NCBI GenBank assembly: GCA_028684065.1
Contig: JAQUGO010000001.1
Span: 488,843 to 552,842 of the forward strand
Source of the DNA: Sulfurospirillaceae bacterium
GTDB taxonomy: Bacteria; Campylobacterota; Campylobacteria; Campylobacterales; Sulfurospirillaceae
Direction: 5' to 3'
Length of the DNA: 64,000 bases
The notes below the pieces were generated by a model, which was given only the letters and a program-made list of their open reading frames with translations, did no database searches and had not been told where the DNA came from. Made by a program: the position numbers and the translations under genes. Positions 28,832-37,242 of the stretch are shown in pieces. Numbering within the stretch: position 1 is the first letter of the stretch; each line of letters begins with the position of its first letter.

Positions 28832-31800
28832 ATGTTTTCGAAATTTTTTATCAATCGTCCTATTTTTTCGACGGTTGTTGCTATTATTATTCTTATTGCG
28901 GGATTGATTGCTATACGCATTCTACCGGTACAAGAATATCCCAGTATCGCGCCACCCCAGATAACAGTGACAGCAACCTATCCGGGGGCTGATGCACAAA
29001 CGCTTGTATCTACGGTTGCAGCCCCTATTGAAGAAGAGCTCAATGGCGTTAATGGTATGATTTATATGACTACCACCGCATCGCCCAGTGGTATTGTGAG
29101 TATCAATGTCTATTTTAACATCGGTACCGATGTTGCCCAAGCCAAAGTCGATGTGAATAATCGAGTGCAAGTAGCAACCAATAAACTACCCGAAGCGGTT
29201 AAACGACAAGGTATCGTTACCCGTGAGCGCTCACCTGATATTTTACAAGTTTTAGCACTAACCTCTAAAGACAATGTTCACGACACAACTTTTATCTCTA
29301 ACTATGCGCTTGTGAATATTTTAGATGATATCAAAAGAATTCCTGGTATTGGTGATGCAAGTATTTTTGGCAATAAAAATTATGCTATTCGCGTGTGGCT
29401 TAAGCCTGAAAAACTCTCTATTTATGAAATTTCTACGGCAGAAGTGATTAATGCGATTAAAAACCAAAATGAACAATACGCAGCAGGTCAAATTGGTCAA
29501 GAACCTATGGAAAACCAACCAACATTTACCTATACGGTTAAAGCGACAGGCCGATTAAAAACACAGGGTGAATTTGAAAATATTATCATCAAATCCAATC
29601 TTGATGGCTCAGCCCTTAGGCTTAAAGATGTAGCACGTGTCGAATTAGGCGTAGAGTCTTACTATTTTAATGGTATTTTCAATAAAAAACCGATGATTCC
29701 AATTGGTATTTATCTTGCATCTGGGGCTAATGCCCTTGAAGTTGCGGCTCTGTTAGAAAATAAACTTAAAGAAATTTCCGTCAATTTTCCTCCTGATTTT
29801 GAGATTAACTCGGCGTATGACCCAACAAAATTTGTCAAAGAATCCATTCATGAAGTCATTTTTACCTTACTGCTTTCCATTGCTTTAGTTGTTGGTATTA
29901 TTTATATATTCTTAGGCAATTTGCGGGCTACTCTTATTCCTGTTCTTGCCATCCCTGTTTCTATTGTGGGAACCTTTGCAGGCTTCTATGCCGCTGGCTT
30001 TTCGATTAATCTCTTAACTCTTTTTGGACTCACTTTAGCCATCGGTCTTGTTGTCGATGATGCCATTGTCGTCATTGAAAATGTTGAGCGTATCTTACAT
30101 ACCCATAAAAATCTAAGTGTTAAAGAAGCCACGATAAAAGCTATGGGAGAGATTACCAGCCCTGTTGTTGCTATTGTTTTAGTCCTTTGCGCTGTTTTTA
30201 TTCCTGCGGCATTTATGGGTGGATTTAGTGGAATGCTTTACAAACAGTTTGCTGTTACGATTATCATTTCAGTGACCATTTCAGGTCTTGTCGCGTTAAC
30301 ACTGACTCCAGCGTTGTGTGCTTTGTTTCTTAAACAGCACGAAAGTGAACCCTTTTGGCTGATTCAAAAGTTTAATCAGTTCTTTGAATTTGCCACCAAA
30401 ACTTTCTCCGCTGGTGTGGCTAAAACCATCCGTTTTGGATTGCTCAATGTCTTACTGTTTGCCATTATGCTCGGAGGAATTTATCTCCTCCTAAATAAAG
30501 TTCCAACAGGATTGGTACCTAATGAAGACAAAGGCTCTATCCTTGTCATCAACAATCTTATGCCTGGAGCCGCACTAGGACGTACGCAAAAAGTGGCTGA
30601 AAATGCGAGTGATATGATACTCAAAATGCCACATGTGGAAAAAGTAGGAGCGATGTCAGGACTCGATTTTATCACAAGAGCTTATAAAACGGATGCCGGT
30701 ATTATGTTCGTGCGACTGACTGATTGGGCTGAACGACCACTACTTTCTCAGACTTCTCAAGCCATTGCCCGCGATATGATGAAGGTCTTATCCCAAAATA
30801 AAGAAGCAATGCTTATCCCTGTAACTCCTCCGCCTATTATGGGTATGAGTACCACGGGTGGTTTTGAGATGTATATTCAAGACCGAACGGGTGCTGATAT
30901 ACAAGCCCTTGATACGTATGTGAAAGAGATACTCGCTCGCGCTAGTCAGCACCCAGAGCTTACAGCGATGCGTACAACACTCAACACCAATGTACCCCAA
31001 TATCTTATCGATGTTGATACCGAAAAAGCCAAATCTTTAGGGATAGAAATCTCCGATATTTTCACTACAATTCAAACGACATTTGGTAACAATTATGCTA
31101 ACGATTTTAACCTCTTTGGTAGAACCTACCATGTCAATGTTCAAGCAGAGAGTACCTTTCGTGAAGGCATTGAAAATTATGGCGATGTCTTTGTCAAATC
31201 TAATGAAGGTCGTTTGATTCCATTAAGCTCCCTTGCTACGATTAAACGTGTTGTTGGGCCTTCCATTATTCAAAAATTTAATATGTTTCAAGCCGCACAA
31301 GTTTCGGGGCAACCGAGTCTTGGACATAGTTCAGGGGAAGCACTTAAAATTATCGAACAGATTGCTAATGAAGTGCTTCCTTCAGGTTATACTATTGCCT
31401 GGGCAGGAACATCGTATCAAGAAAAACAACTTGAGAAGGGTGGCAATACCGCTTTTATCTATGCCATTATCTTTGTTTTCTTAATTTTAGCCGCTCTTTA
31501 TGAAAGCTGGAGTATTCCCTTTGCTATCGTCCTTGCCGTTCCTTTTGCCCTTTTGGGAGCCGTTGTTTCGGTTTGGTTTAGAGAGTTACAAAATGACATC
31601 TATTTTCAAGTCGGCTTAGTTACGCTCGTTGGACTTTCGGCTAAAAATGCGATTTTAATGGTTGAGTTTGCGATGCAGAAACTTAAAGAAGGGCACACGT
31701 TAGTCGATGCCACTATAGAGGGGGCGCGCATTCGTTTTCGACCTATCATTATGACCTCTTTTGCCTTTATCGCAGGAACGCTTCCCTTAGCTTTAAGTAC

Positions 31801-31960
31801 AGGTGCAGGGGCCAATAGTCGGCATATTATTGGGACAACTGTTGTAGGAGGGATGGTGAGCTTAACGCTCATTGGAACATTTTTTGTTCCCCTCTTTTTC
31901 TATCTTATTATGCGTACCAAAGCACATTTTACACACAAAGGAACGAGTCATGAAGCGTAG
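28832..31960 (+). CDS. RND multidrug efflux pump (AcrB/MexF-like, HAE1)
   Basis: A 1042-residue HAE1-type pump with the typical start MFSKFFINRPIFSTVVAIIILIAG. The proton-relay residues are in [19 protein letters not shown] (Asp409/Asp410) and SAKNAILMVEFAMQ in TM10. The periplasmic porter domains keep the usual PGADAQTLVSTVAAPIEEELNGV segment. It is distinct from the two MdtBC-like pumps upstream: it acts as a homotrimer in this family. The pump stop lies 11 bases inside the outer-membrane factor gene. It could be the main multidrug pump comparable to CmeB in Campylobacter, but I do not assign that name. Confidence 0.92.
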   Translation: MFSKFFINRPIFSTVVAIIILIAGLIAIRILPVQEYPSIAPPQITVTATYPGADAQTLVSTVAAPIEEELNGVNGMIYMTTTASPSGIVSINVYFNIGTDVAQAKVDVNNRVQVATNKLPEAVKRQGIVTRERSPDILQVLALTSKDNVHDTTFISNYALVNILDDIKRIPGIGDASIFGNKNYAIRVWLKPEKLSIYEISTAEVINAIKNQNEQYAAGQIGQEPMENQPTFTYTVKATGRLKTQGEFENIIIKSNLDGSALRLKDVARVELGVESYYFNGIFNKKPMIPIGIYLASGANALEVAALLENKLKEISVNFPPDFEINSAYDPTKFVKESIHEVIFTLLLSIALVVGIIYIFLGNLRATLIPVLAIPVSIVGTFAGFYAAGFSINLLTLFGLTLAIGLVVDDAIVVIENVERILHTHKNLSVKEATIKAMGEITSPVVAIVLVLCAVFIPAAFMGGFSGMLYKQFAVTIIISVTISGLVALTLTPALCALFLKQHESEPFWLIQKFNQFFEFATKTFSAGVAKTIRFGLLNVLLFAIMLGGIYLLLNKVPTGLVPNEDKGSILVINNLMPGAALGRTQKVAENASDMILKMPHVEKVGAMSGLDFITRAYKTDAGIMFVRLTDWAERPLLSQTSQAIARDMMKVLSQNKEAMLIPVTPPPIMGMSTTGGFEMYIQDRTGADIQALDTYVKEILARASQHPELTAMRTTLNTNVPQYLIDVDTEKAKSLGIEISDIFTTIQTTFGNNYANDFNLFGRTYHVNVQAESTFREGIENYGDVFVKSNEGRLIPLSSLATIKRVVGPSIIQKFNMFQAAQVSGQPSLGHSSGEALKIIEQIANEVLPSGYTIAWAGTSYQEKQLEKGGNTAFIYAIIFVFLILAALYESWSIPFAIVLAVPFALLGAVVSVWFRELQNDIYFQVGLVTLVGLSAKNAILMVEFAMQKLKEGHTLVDATIEGARIRFRPIIMTSFAFIAGTLPLALSTGAGANSRHIIGTTVVGGMVSLTLIGTFFVPLFFYLIMRTKAHFTHKGTSHEA

Positions 31961-33350
31961 TCTTCCTATCCTATCACTCAGCATCCTCTTAGGCATCAGT
32001 GGATGCTCTTTAGCTCCAGAACTCACTGTTCCAACAGTTCAAATACCTACATCTTCAACAACAGAAGCTTTACATGTCAAGGCCCAGTGGTGGAAAGATT
32101 TTCATGATGAAAAACTCAATGCACTTGTTCATGAAGCTTTATTAAACAGTGATGACCTAAAACTGCAAGCTTTACGAGTCTTAAAAGCCAAACAAGCCTA
32201 TGGGCTTAGTGATGCGGCTCGTTATCCAACACTCAGTGCCAATGCAGGTGCTTCACGTATCAAACTCAGTGATGAAACCTATCAACACAATCGAACAGAA
32301 TATTCAGACCACACACTAGGCCTTAGTTTACAATATGAACTTGATTTTTGGAATAAGCTTGAAGGGCAAAGCGAGGCTAACTGGTCTGCTTTTCTAGGAA
32401 CCAAAGCTGCTCGTGACACCTTAAAAAATACTCTTATAAACGATGTCGTGGTAGCCTATTTCAACCTAGGATCACTGAATGAACGCATTGCGGTGATGGA
32501 TGATACCATCACCACATATGAACAAAGTTATGCTTTTAGAGAAAAACAACTCAAAGCAGGCACCATTAATGATTTACTCGCTAATCAAGCCAAAGCACAG
32601 TTTAACAATGCCAAAAGTACTAAAGCATCGTTATTAGAAACAAAAAGCTTACAAGAAAATGCCTTGGCAATTTTAGTGGGCAAGACACCTAAAGCGTTAT
32701 TTGAAAAAGAATCCATTGAACCTAATAAACTTCCCACTGCTATTGTCATTCCCAAAGGTATACCTTCGACTCTGATGGAAAATAGACCCGATATCAAAGA
32801 AGCTTTGGAAAATCTCAAAAGTAAAAATGCCCTTATTGGTGTTGAAAAATCAGCGTATTTTCCAAGTATTAGCTTAACAGGCAGTTACGGACAACAAAGC
32901 CAAAGTCTCAATAATATCTTACAATCAACCGCTAATAAATGGAGTTTTGGCCCAACCCTTAATGTCCCTATTTTTGATTTTGATCGTATCAAAACACGTG
33001 TTAATATGTCTGAAACCGATCTTAAAAGTGCCCTTATCGGCTATGAACTCAGTGTCAAGAAGGCCTATAAAGAAGTAAGTGATGCCCTGACACGTTATAA
33101 TACAGCCCAAAGTAAACTCTCTTTTCAAGCTGAAGAGCTCAATGCCTATACCAAAATGTTAAACATTAGCACCATACGTTTTGACAAAGGAGCAGCCAAT
33201 CAACTTGAAGTCTTAGATGCACGTAAAGGGATGCTCAATGCCTCATTATCTCTTATTAGTACTAAACAAGCACTCCTCAGTTCAGAAGCAGAACTCTTCA
33301 AGGCACTTGGTGGTGGATGGGATGCATCCATATTAATCAATCATGAATAA
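31950..33350 (+). CDS. outer-membrane efflux lipoprotein of the second RND operon
   Basis: A 466-residue OprM/NodT-type outer-membrane factor with signal peptide MKRSLPILSLSILLGISGCS; the Cys is the lipidation site. OEP repeats are evident, including WWKDFHDEKLNALVHEALLNSDDLK and the second-repeat TLMENRPDIKEALENLKSKNALIGVEKSAYFPSISL. The ATG at 31950 has AAAGGA upstream and directly yields the lipoprotein signal; the longer in-frame opening at 31872 is rejected. It overlaps the pump gene by 11 bases. A GCTTTACATGTCAAGG copy of the repeated word lies near its start. Confidence 0.9.
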   Translation: MKRSLPILSLSILLGISGCSLAPELTVPTVQIPTSSTTEALHVKAQWWKDFHDEKLNALVHEALLNSDDLKLQALRVLKAKQAYGLSDAARYPTLSANAGASRIKLSDETYQHNRTEYSDHTLGLSLQYELDFWNKLEGQSEANWSAFLGTKAARDTLKNTLINDVVVAYFNLGSLNERIAVMDDTITTYEQSYAFREKQLKAGTINDLLANQAKAQFNNAKSTKASLLETKSLQENALAILVGKTPKALFEKESIEPNKLPTAIVIPKGIPSTLMENRPDIKEALENLKSKNALIGVEKSAYFPSISLTGSYGQQSQSLNNILQSTANKWSFGPTLNVPIFDFDRIKTRVNMSETDLKSALIGYELSVKKAYKEVSDALTRYNTAQSKLSFQAEELNAYTKMLNISTIRFDKGAANQLEVLDARKGMLNASLSLISTKQALLSSEAELFKALGGGWDASILINHE

Positions 33351-33359
33351 GGTCAAACA

Positions 33360-34388
33360 ATGAATCAACTACTTAGCCCGTATCAACTGAACTCTATACG
33401 TCTTAAAAACAGAGTAGTTATGCCTCCTATGTGCATGTATAAAGCCAACGAAGATGGTCAATTACGTGATTTTCATTTTTGCCATTATGGTGCTCGTGCC
33501 ATTGGTGGTGTGGGACTTATCATCACCGAAGCCACTGCTATTGAAGCTCGTGGTCGCATTAGCGATAATGATCTTGGGCTTTGGGATGACACCCAGATAG
33601 AGGGCCATCAAAAACTCAATAACCTTCTTCATAGCTTTGGTAGTAAAACAGCCATTCAATTAGCACATGCTGGTCGTAAAAGCCTTTGTAAAGCATCTTC
33701 TCCCGTTGCACCAAGTGCATTACTCTTTAGTGAAACTGGAGGATTTAAAGTGCCACATGCGTTACATGTAAGCGAAATTGAATCCATCAAAGAAGCCTTC
33801 ATTACAGCGGCACAAAGAGCTCAAAAAGCAGGGTACGATGCTTTAGAGTTACATGCGGCTCACGGTTATCTACTGTATGAATTTTTATCACCCTTAACGA
33901 ATCAGCGTAATGATTTATACGGTGGCAGTTTAAAAAATCGTTGTGCTTTAGTGATTGAAATTTGCTACGCTATTATACAAACAACACAAATGCCTCTCAT
34001 TGTTCGACTTTCTGCAGATGAGTGGATTGAAGGTGGTTGGACTATTAATGATAGCATCTACTTAAGTGCTGAACTACAAAAAATTGGTGTTTCTATGATG
34101 CATATTTCTGCAGGTGGAAATCATGAAAAGCAACCACTGATGCCTGCATTGACATCCCTTTACCAAACGGAATATGCAAGAGCTATCAAAAAAGCTATTG
34201 GTATTCCGACGATTGCCGTTGGACTTATTACTACCACACAAGAAGCTAAGATGCTCCTTGAAGAAGAAGTATGTGATCTTATAGCACTAGGTCGAGAACT
34301 TTTACGTAATCCAAATTGGGTACAATTTGCCATCAAAGAAATTGGCGAACGAGCTTTGTTAGAAACCTCTTATGCAAGGGCATTTTAA
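33360..34388 (+). CDS. Old Yellow Enzyme-family NADH:flavin oxidoreductase (YqjM-like)
   Basis: A 342-residue FMN-dependent TIM-barrel enzyme that reduces activated alkenes at the expense of NAD(P)H. The N-terminus has the YqjM-type NRVVMPPMCMY, with the cysteine that tunes FMN redox potential. Substrate-binding histidines lie in ELHAAHGYLLYEFLSPLTN. A late segment (ALGRELLRNPNWV) ends the barrel. The size fits the thermophilic-like/YqjM class and not the larger 2,4-dienoyl-CoA reductases, which have an extra flavodoxin-like part. It starts 9 bases after the efflux operon and may be co-transcribed. One GTTACATGTAAGC word copy is read as LHV. Confidence 0.9.
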   Translation: MNQLLSPYQLNSIRLKNRVVMPPMCMYKANEDGQLRDFHFCHYGARAIGGVGLIITEATAIEARGRISDNDLGLWDDTQIEGHQKLNNLLHSFGSKTAIQLAHAGRKSLCKASSPVAPSALLFSETGGFKVPHALHVSEIESIKEAFITAAQRAQKAGYDALELHAAHGYLLYEFLSPLTNQRNDLYGGSLKNRCALVIEICYAIIQTTQMPLIVRLSADEWIEGGWTINDSIYLSAELQKIGVSMMHISAGGNHEKQPLMPALTSLYQTEYARAIKKAIGIPTIAVGLITTTQEAKMLLEEEVCDLIALGRELLRNPNWVQFAIKEIGERALLETSYARAF

Positions 34389-34411
34389 CTTTACATGTCA
34401 GCATTTATCAT

Positions 34412-34423
34412 ATTCAATTGAAT
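34412..34423. promoter_or_regulatory. 12-base perfect palindrome upstream of cowN
   Basis: ATTCAATTGAAT is perfectly self-complementary and lies about 50 bases upstream of the sigma-54-type promoter, a typical distance for an activator site. It does not match the NifA consensus TGT-N10-ACA. Its binding protein is unknown. Confidence 0.3.
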
Positions 34424-34472
34424 GTGGGGTTATGAGACTATTTGGGGGAAGATACAACTGAAAAAGAAAGGA

Positions 34473-34488
34473 TGGTATAAAAAATGCA
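34473..34488 (+). promoter_or_regulatory. sigma-54 (RpoN) promoter of cowN
   Basis: TGGTAT then AAAAAATGCA gives GG and GC separated by exactly ten bases, the -24/-12 arrangement. It predicts a transcript start near 34499, 15 bases before the cowN ATG. It fits the nitrogen-fixation role, since nif genes use RpoN with NifA. Confidence 0.72.
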
Positions 34489-34513
34489 TAGTCCTCTTTA
34501 AAAGGTGATAGAG

Positions 34514-34816
34514 ATGCAAGAAATACGAGATCGTTATATTAGCTTTCACAATATTGATTGTTATGAAAATGCCACCGATGTATTAGATGCTATGTATGAA
34601 CTTTTCAACCTTCATCCAGAGGCAAAAAATAGCCTATGGATTCGTTTTGAAACACTCATTCCCAAAGATTATAAAGCTGTTTTTGCCAAACACGATTCTA
34701 AAGATATTTTGTACCACATCTGCTCCCATGTTTTTTACCTCAGCGCTTTATTTGAAGAGTATGACTTTGAAAAAGGTATCACTTTGATGGAAAAAGCTGA
34801 ATTGGAGTGTTGCTAA
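34514..34816 (+). CDS. cowN: CowN, N2-fixation sustaining protein (protection against CO)
   Basis: A 100-residue protein. The N-terminal RYISFHNIDCYENA and the C-terminal FEEYDFEKGITLMEKAELECC match the CowN family as I remember it, including the terminal Cys-Cys. CowN binds nitrogenase and lets it work in the presence of carbon monoxide, which otherwise inhibits it. The ATG at 34514 has AAAAGG eight bases upstream; the GTG nine bases earlier is less likely. A sigma-54-type promoter lies directly upstream. No other nif genes are in the window, so the gene is detached from the nif cluster. A nitrogenase should therefore be encoded elsewhere in the genome. Confidence 0.8.
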   Translation: MQEIRDRYISFHNIDCYENATDVLDAMYELFNLHPEAKNSLWIRFETLIPKDYKAVFAKHDSKDILYHICSHVFYLSALFEEYDFEKGITLMEKAELECC

Positions 34817-34857
34817 CTTTTTGCTATAATGGCTCAAATCTTCTTTAAAGGCGAACC

Positions 34858-37230
34858 ATGAATAGCCCTATTGATTATGAAAAATTAAAGCTTTTCTACA
34901 TCGGCAAAGAGAAAAACCCTGATGGCTCATTCAACCCTCTTGTCTATAAGAATAAAGACTTAACCACCCATGCGGCTATCATTGGCATGACAGGAAGCGG
35001 CAAAACAGGGCTTGGAATTTCGCTCTTAGAAGAAGCCGCCATTGATAATATTCCTTCCATTATCATCGACCCAAAAGGCGATATGGGCAATCTTCTTTTA
35101 ACCTTTCCCAATCTTTTAGGCAGTGATTTTGAACCGTGGGTTGAAGAACAAGATGCCATTAATAATGGCCTGAGTCTTAGCGAACATGCCCAAAAAACAG
35201 CTGATTTATGGCGAAAAGGTCTTAGTGAGGATTTCCAAAGTCCTGAAAGGATTGCTAAGCTTAAAAATGCCGCTGATTTTACAATTTATACACCAGGAAG
35301 CTCTGCAGGTATTCAAATCTCAATTTTACAAACGTTTTCTGCCCCACCTAAAGAGATACTTGAAGACAATGACCTACTCGTTTCACTGGTTAATTCAACG
35401 GTCAGCTCACTGTTATCTTTGATTGATGAAAAAAATGATGCGTCCTCTAAAGAGGCAATTTTATTAAGTTCATTGTTTATGAATGCCTACACACAAGCAC
35501 AAAACTTAACATTGGAAGAGCTTATCACGCGTATCGTCACACCACCTTTTAAGAAAATCGGTATTTTTGATGTTGAAACCTTTTTTACGCAAGATGAGAG
35601 GCTCAAACTGGCACTTAAACTCAATGCCATTATCGCCAATCCTTCGTTCAAAACATGGATTGAAGGTGAACCTTTAGATATTTCAAAATTACTCTACGAT
35701 GAAGCAGGCAAAGCTAAAGTTTCTATCTTTTCGATTGCTCATCTCAATGACACACAACGCATGTTTTTTGTCTCATTACTTCTCAATCATTTGCTAACAT
35801 GGATGCGCAGGCAAGAAGGAACTTCATCTTTAAAAGCACTTTTGTATATGGATGAGATTTTTGGCTATTTTCCACCCTCTTCCAATCCTCCTTCCAAACA
35901 ACCAATGCTCACGCTTTTAAAACAAGCCCGCTCGTTTGGTATCGGCATCATTCTCTCCACCCAAAATCCTGTTGATATTGACTACAAAGGGCTTTCTAAC
36001 ATCGGTACGTGGTTTATTGGGCGCTTGCAAACCAAGCAAGATAAGGAAAAAGTGATTGATGGCTTAAGCTCCGCTAGTGAAGGTGCTATTGATAAAAATG
36101 CTTTGATGAACCTACTCTCCAACTTAGATAAACGTGTATTTATCTTAAAAAATATCAACGAAGACGGACTGAAAGTCTTTACAACACGTTGGGCACTAAG
36201 CTATCTTAAAGGGCCCATTTCTAAAGAAGATATTCGTAAACTCATGCAAGCAAAACAAACGCAAGCACCTGTGGCCCAAGTAAGCAAACAAGAAGCTATA
36301 GAGCCTCTTAAAGCTTCAACAAACCAGAAGGTATTGCCCAAGCCTATGATGAGTAACACTTTGGAGCAACGCTACAGCTATAGCTCTCAAAGCAGTTCGT
36401 ATGATTTACAGCCTAATCTTTTTATGTCCTGTTCCGTACATTTTAATGATGCCTCTAAAAATATCGATCAAACCACAGAATGTATTTATAAAATTGCTCT
36501 TAAAGAGACGATGCAAAGCCTCGATATTGAAAGCGCACAAAAAGAAGAAAACATTCCTTTTGAAACCAAAGAACGTACCAATTCCTCGTTCTTTCCTTTG
36601 CCAACGTTCATCCAAAATGAACGTGAACTCAAACTTTTACAAAAAGAGTTTACGGATTTTATCTACCGTACAAACAAGCTCACACTCTATAAAAATGATA
36701 CTTTCAAGCTATTTTCAAAACAAAATGAAACTTTGAGTGATTTTAAAATCAGACTGCAAGATAGACTCAATGAAGCGATAGATGAGGCAGTGGATAAACT
36801 ACAGCAAAAGTATCAAAAAAGCAGTGATGCCCTGGAAAAAAAACTCGATATGCTTAGCGATAGACTAGAGCGTGAACAAGCGCAAGCAAATGCGGCTACA
36901 ACCGATACGCTTATCTCCATAGGCTCCTCCATCTTAGGTGCTTTTTTTGGTAAATCTTTAGTGACAAGAACAACCATTGGTAAAATTGCTACTGGTGCTC
37001 GTGGAGCCAATCGAGTGTTACGAGAGCGAAGTGATATTAAGCGTGTGGAAGAGGAGATACAAGAGGTTCAAGCAGATATGGATGATCTTAAAAACTCCTT
37101 GGAAAAAGAGATAGAAGCAATCAATGAAACTAATCAACTCTCACGCCTCAGTATCGAAGAGTTTTACATTACACCAAAACGAAGCGATATTTTCAACATA
37201 AAACAAGCGCTTGTGTGGGAAGAGATATAG
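34858..37230 (+). CDS. HerA/VirB4-like ATP-binding protein (DUF87/DUF853 type)
   Basis: A 790-residue protein. It opens with a short beta-rich segment (FYIGKEKNPDGS) and then the P-loop GMTGSGKT at residues 43-50. A segment IIIDPKGDMGNLLLTFP follows. The Walker B region is LLYMDEIFGYFPP near residue 330 and the sensor region is IGIILSTQNPVDIDYKGLSNIGTWFIGRLQTKQD. The C-terminal half has a coiled coil (about 640-690, KYQKSSDALEKKLDMLSDRLEREQAQ), a glycine-rich stretch (IGSSILGAFFGKSLVTRTTIGKIATGARGA) and a second helical segment. It resembles HerA-fold DNA translocases or helicases, but no NurA nuclease partner is adjacent. It starts 41 bases after cowN; co-transcription is possible. Confidence 0.8.
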   Translation: MNSPIDYEKLKLFYIGKEKNPDGSFNPLVYKNKDLTTHAAIIGMTGSGKTGLGISLLEEAAIDNIPSIIIDPKGDMGNLLLTFPNLLGSDFEPWVEEQDAINNGLSLSEHAQKTADLWRKGLSEDFQSPERIAKLKNAADFTIYTPGSSAGIQISILQTFSAPPKEILEDNDLLVSLVNSTVSSLLSLIDEKNDASSKEAILLSSLFMNAYTQAQNLTLEELITRIVTPPFKKIGIFDVETFFTQDERLKLALKLNAIIANPSFKTWIEGEPLDISKLLYDEAGKAKVSIFSIAHLNDTQRMFFVSLLLNHLLTWMRRQEGTSSLKALLYMDEIFGYFPPSSNPPSKQPMLTLLKQARSFGIGIILSTQNPVDIDYKGLSNIGTWFIGRLQTKQDKEKVIDGLSSASEGAIDKNALMNLLSNLDKRVFILKNINEDGLKVFTTRWALSYLKGPISKEDIRKLMQAKQTQAPVAQVSKQEAIEPLKASTNQKVLPKPMMSNTLEQRYSYSSQSSSYDLQPNLFMSCSVHFNDASKNIDQTTECIYKIALKETMQSLDIESAQKEENIPFETKERTNSSFFPLPTFIQNERELKLLQKEFTDFIYRTNKLTLYKNDTFKLFSKQNETLSDFKIRLQDRLNEAIDEAVDKLQQKYQKSSDALEKKLDMLSDRLEREQAQANAATTDTLISIGSSILGAFFGKSLVTRTTIGKIATGARGANRVLRERSDIKRVEEEIQEVQADMDDLKNSLEKEIEAINETNQLSRLSIEEFYITPKRSDIFNIKQALVWEEI

Positions 37231-37242
37231 TTATCGCTTCCC
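37217..37242. terminator. hairpin spanning both stop codons of two convergent genes
   Basis: GGGAAG-A-GATA pairs with TATC-G-CTTCCC around loop TAGT. The two genes end back-to-back at 37230/37231, so this hairpin is coded within the last residues of both. It can stop transcription in both directions. Confidence 0.55.

Noticed and set aside
34389..34472. NifA upstream activator site (TGT-N10-ACA) for cowN
   Set aside because: I looked for it and found no match; only an unrelated palindrome is present.
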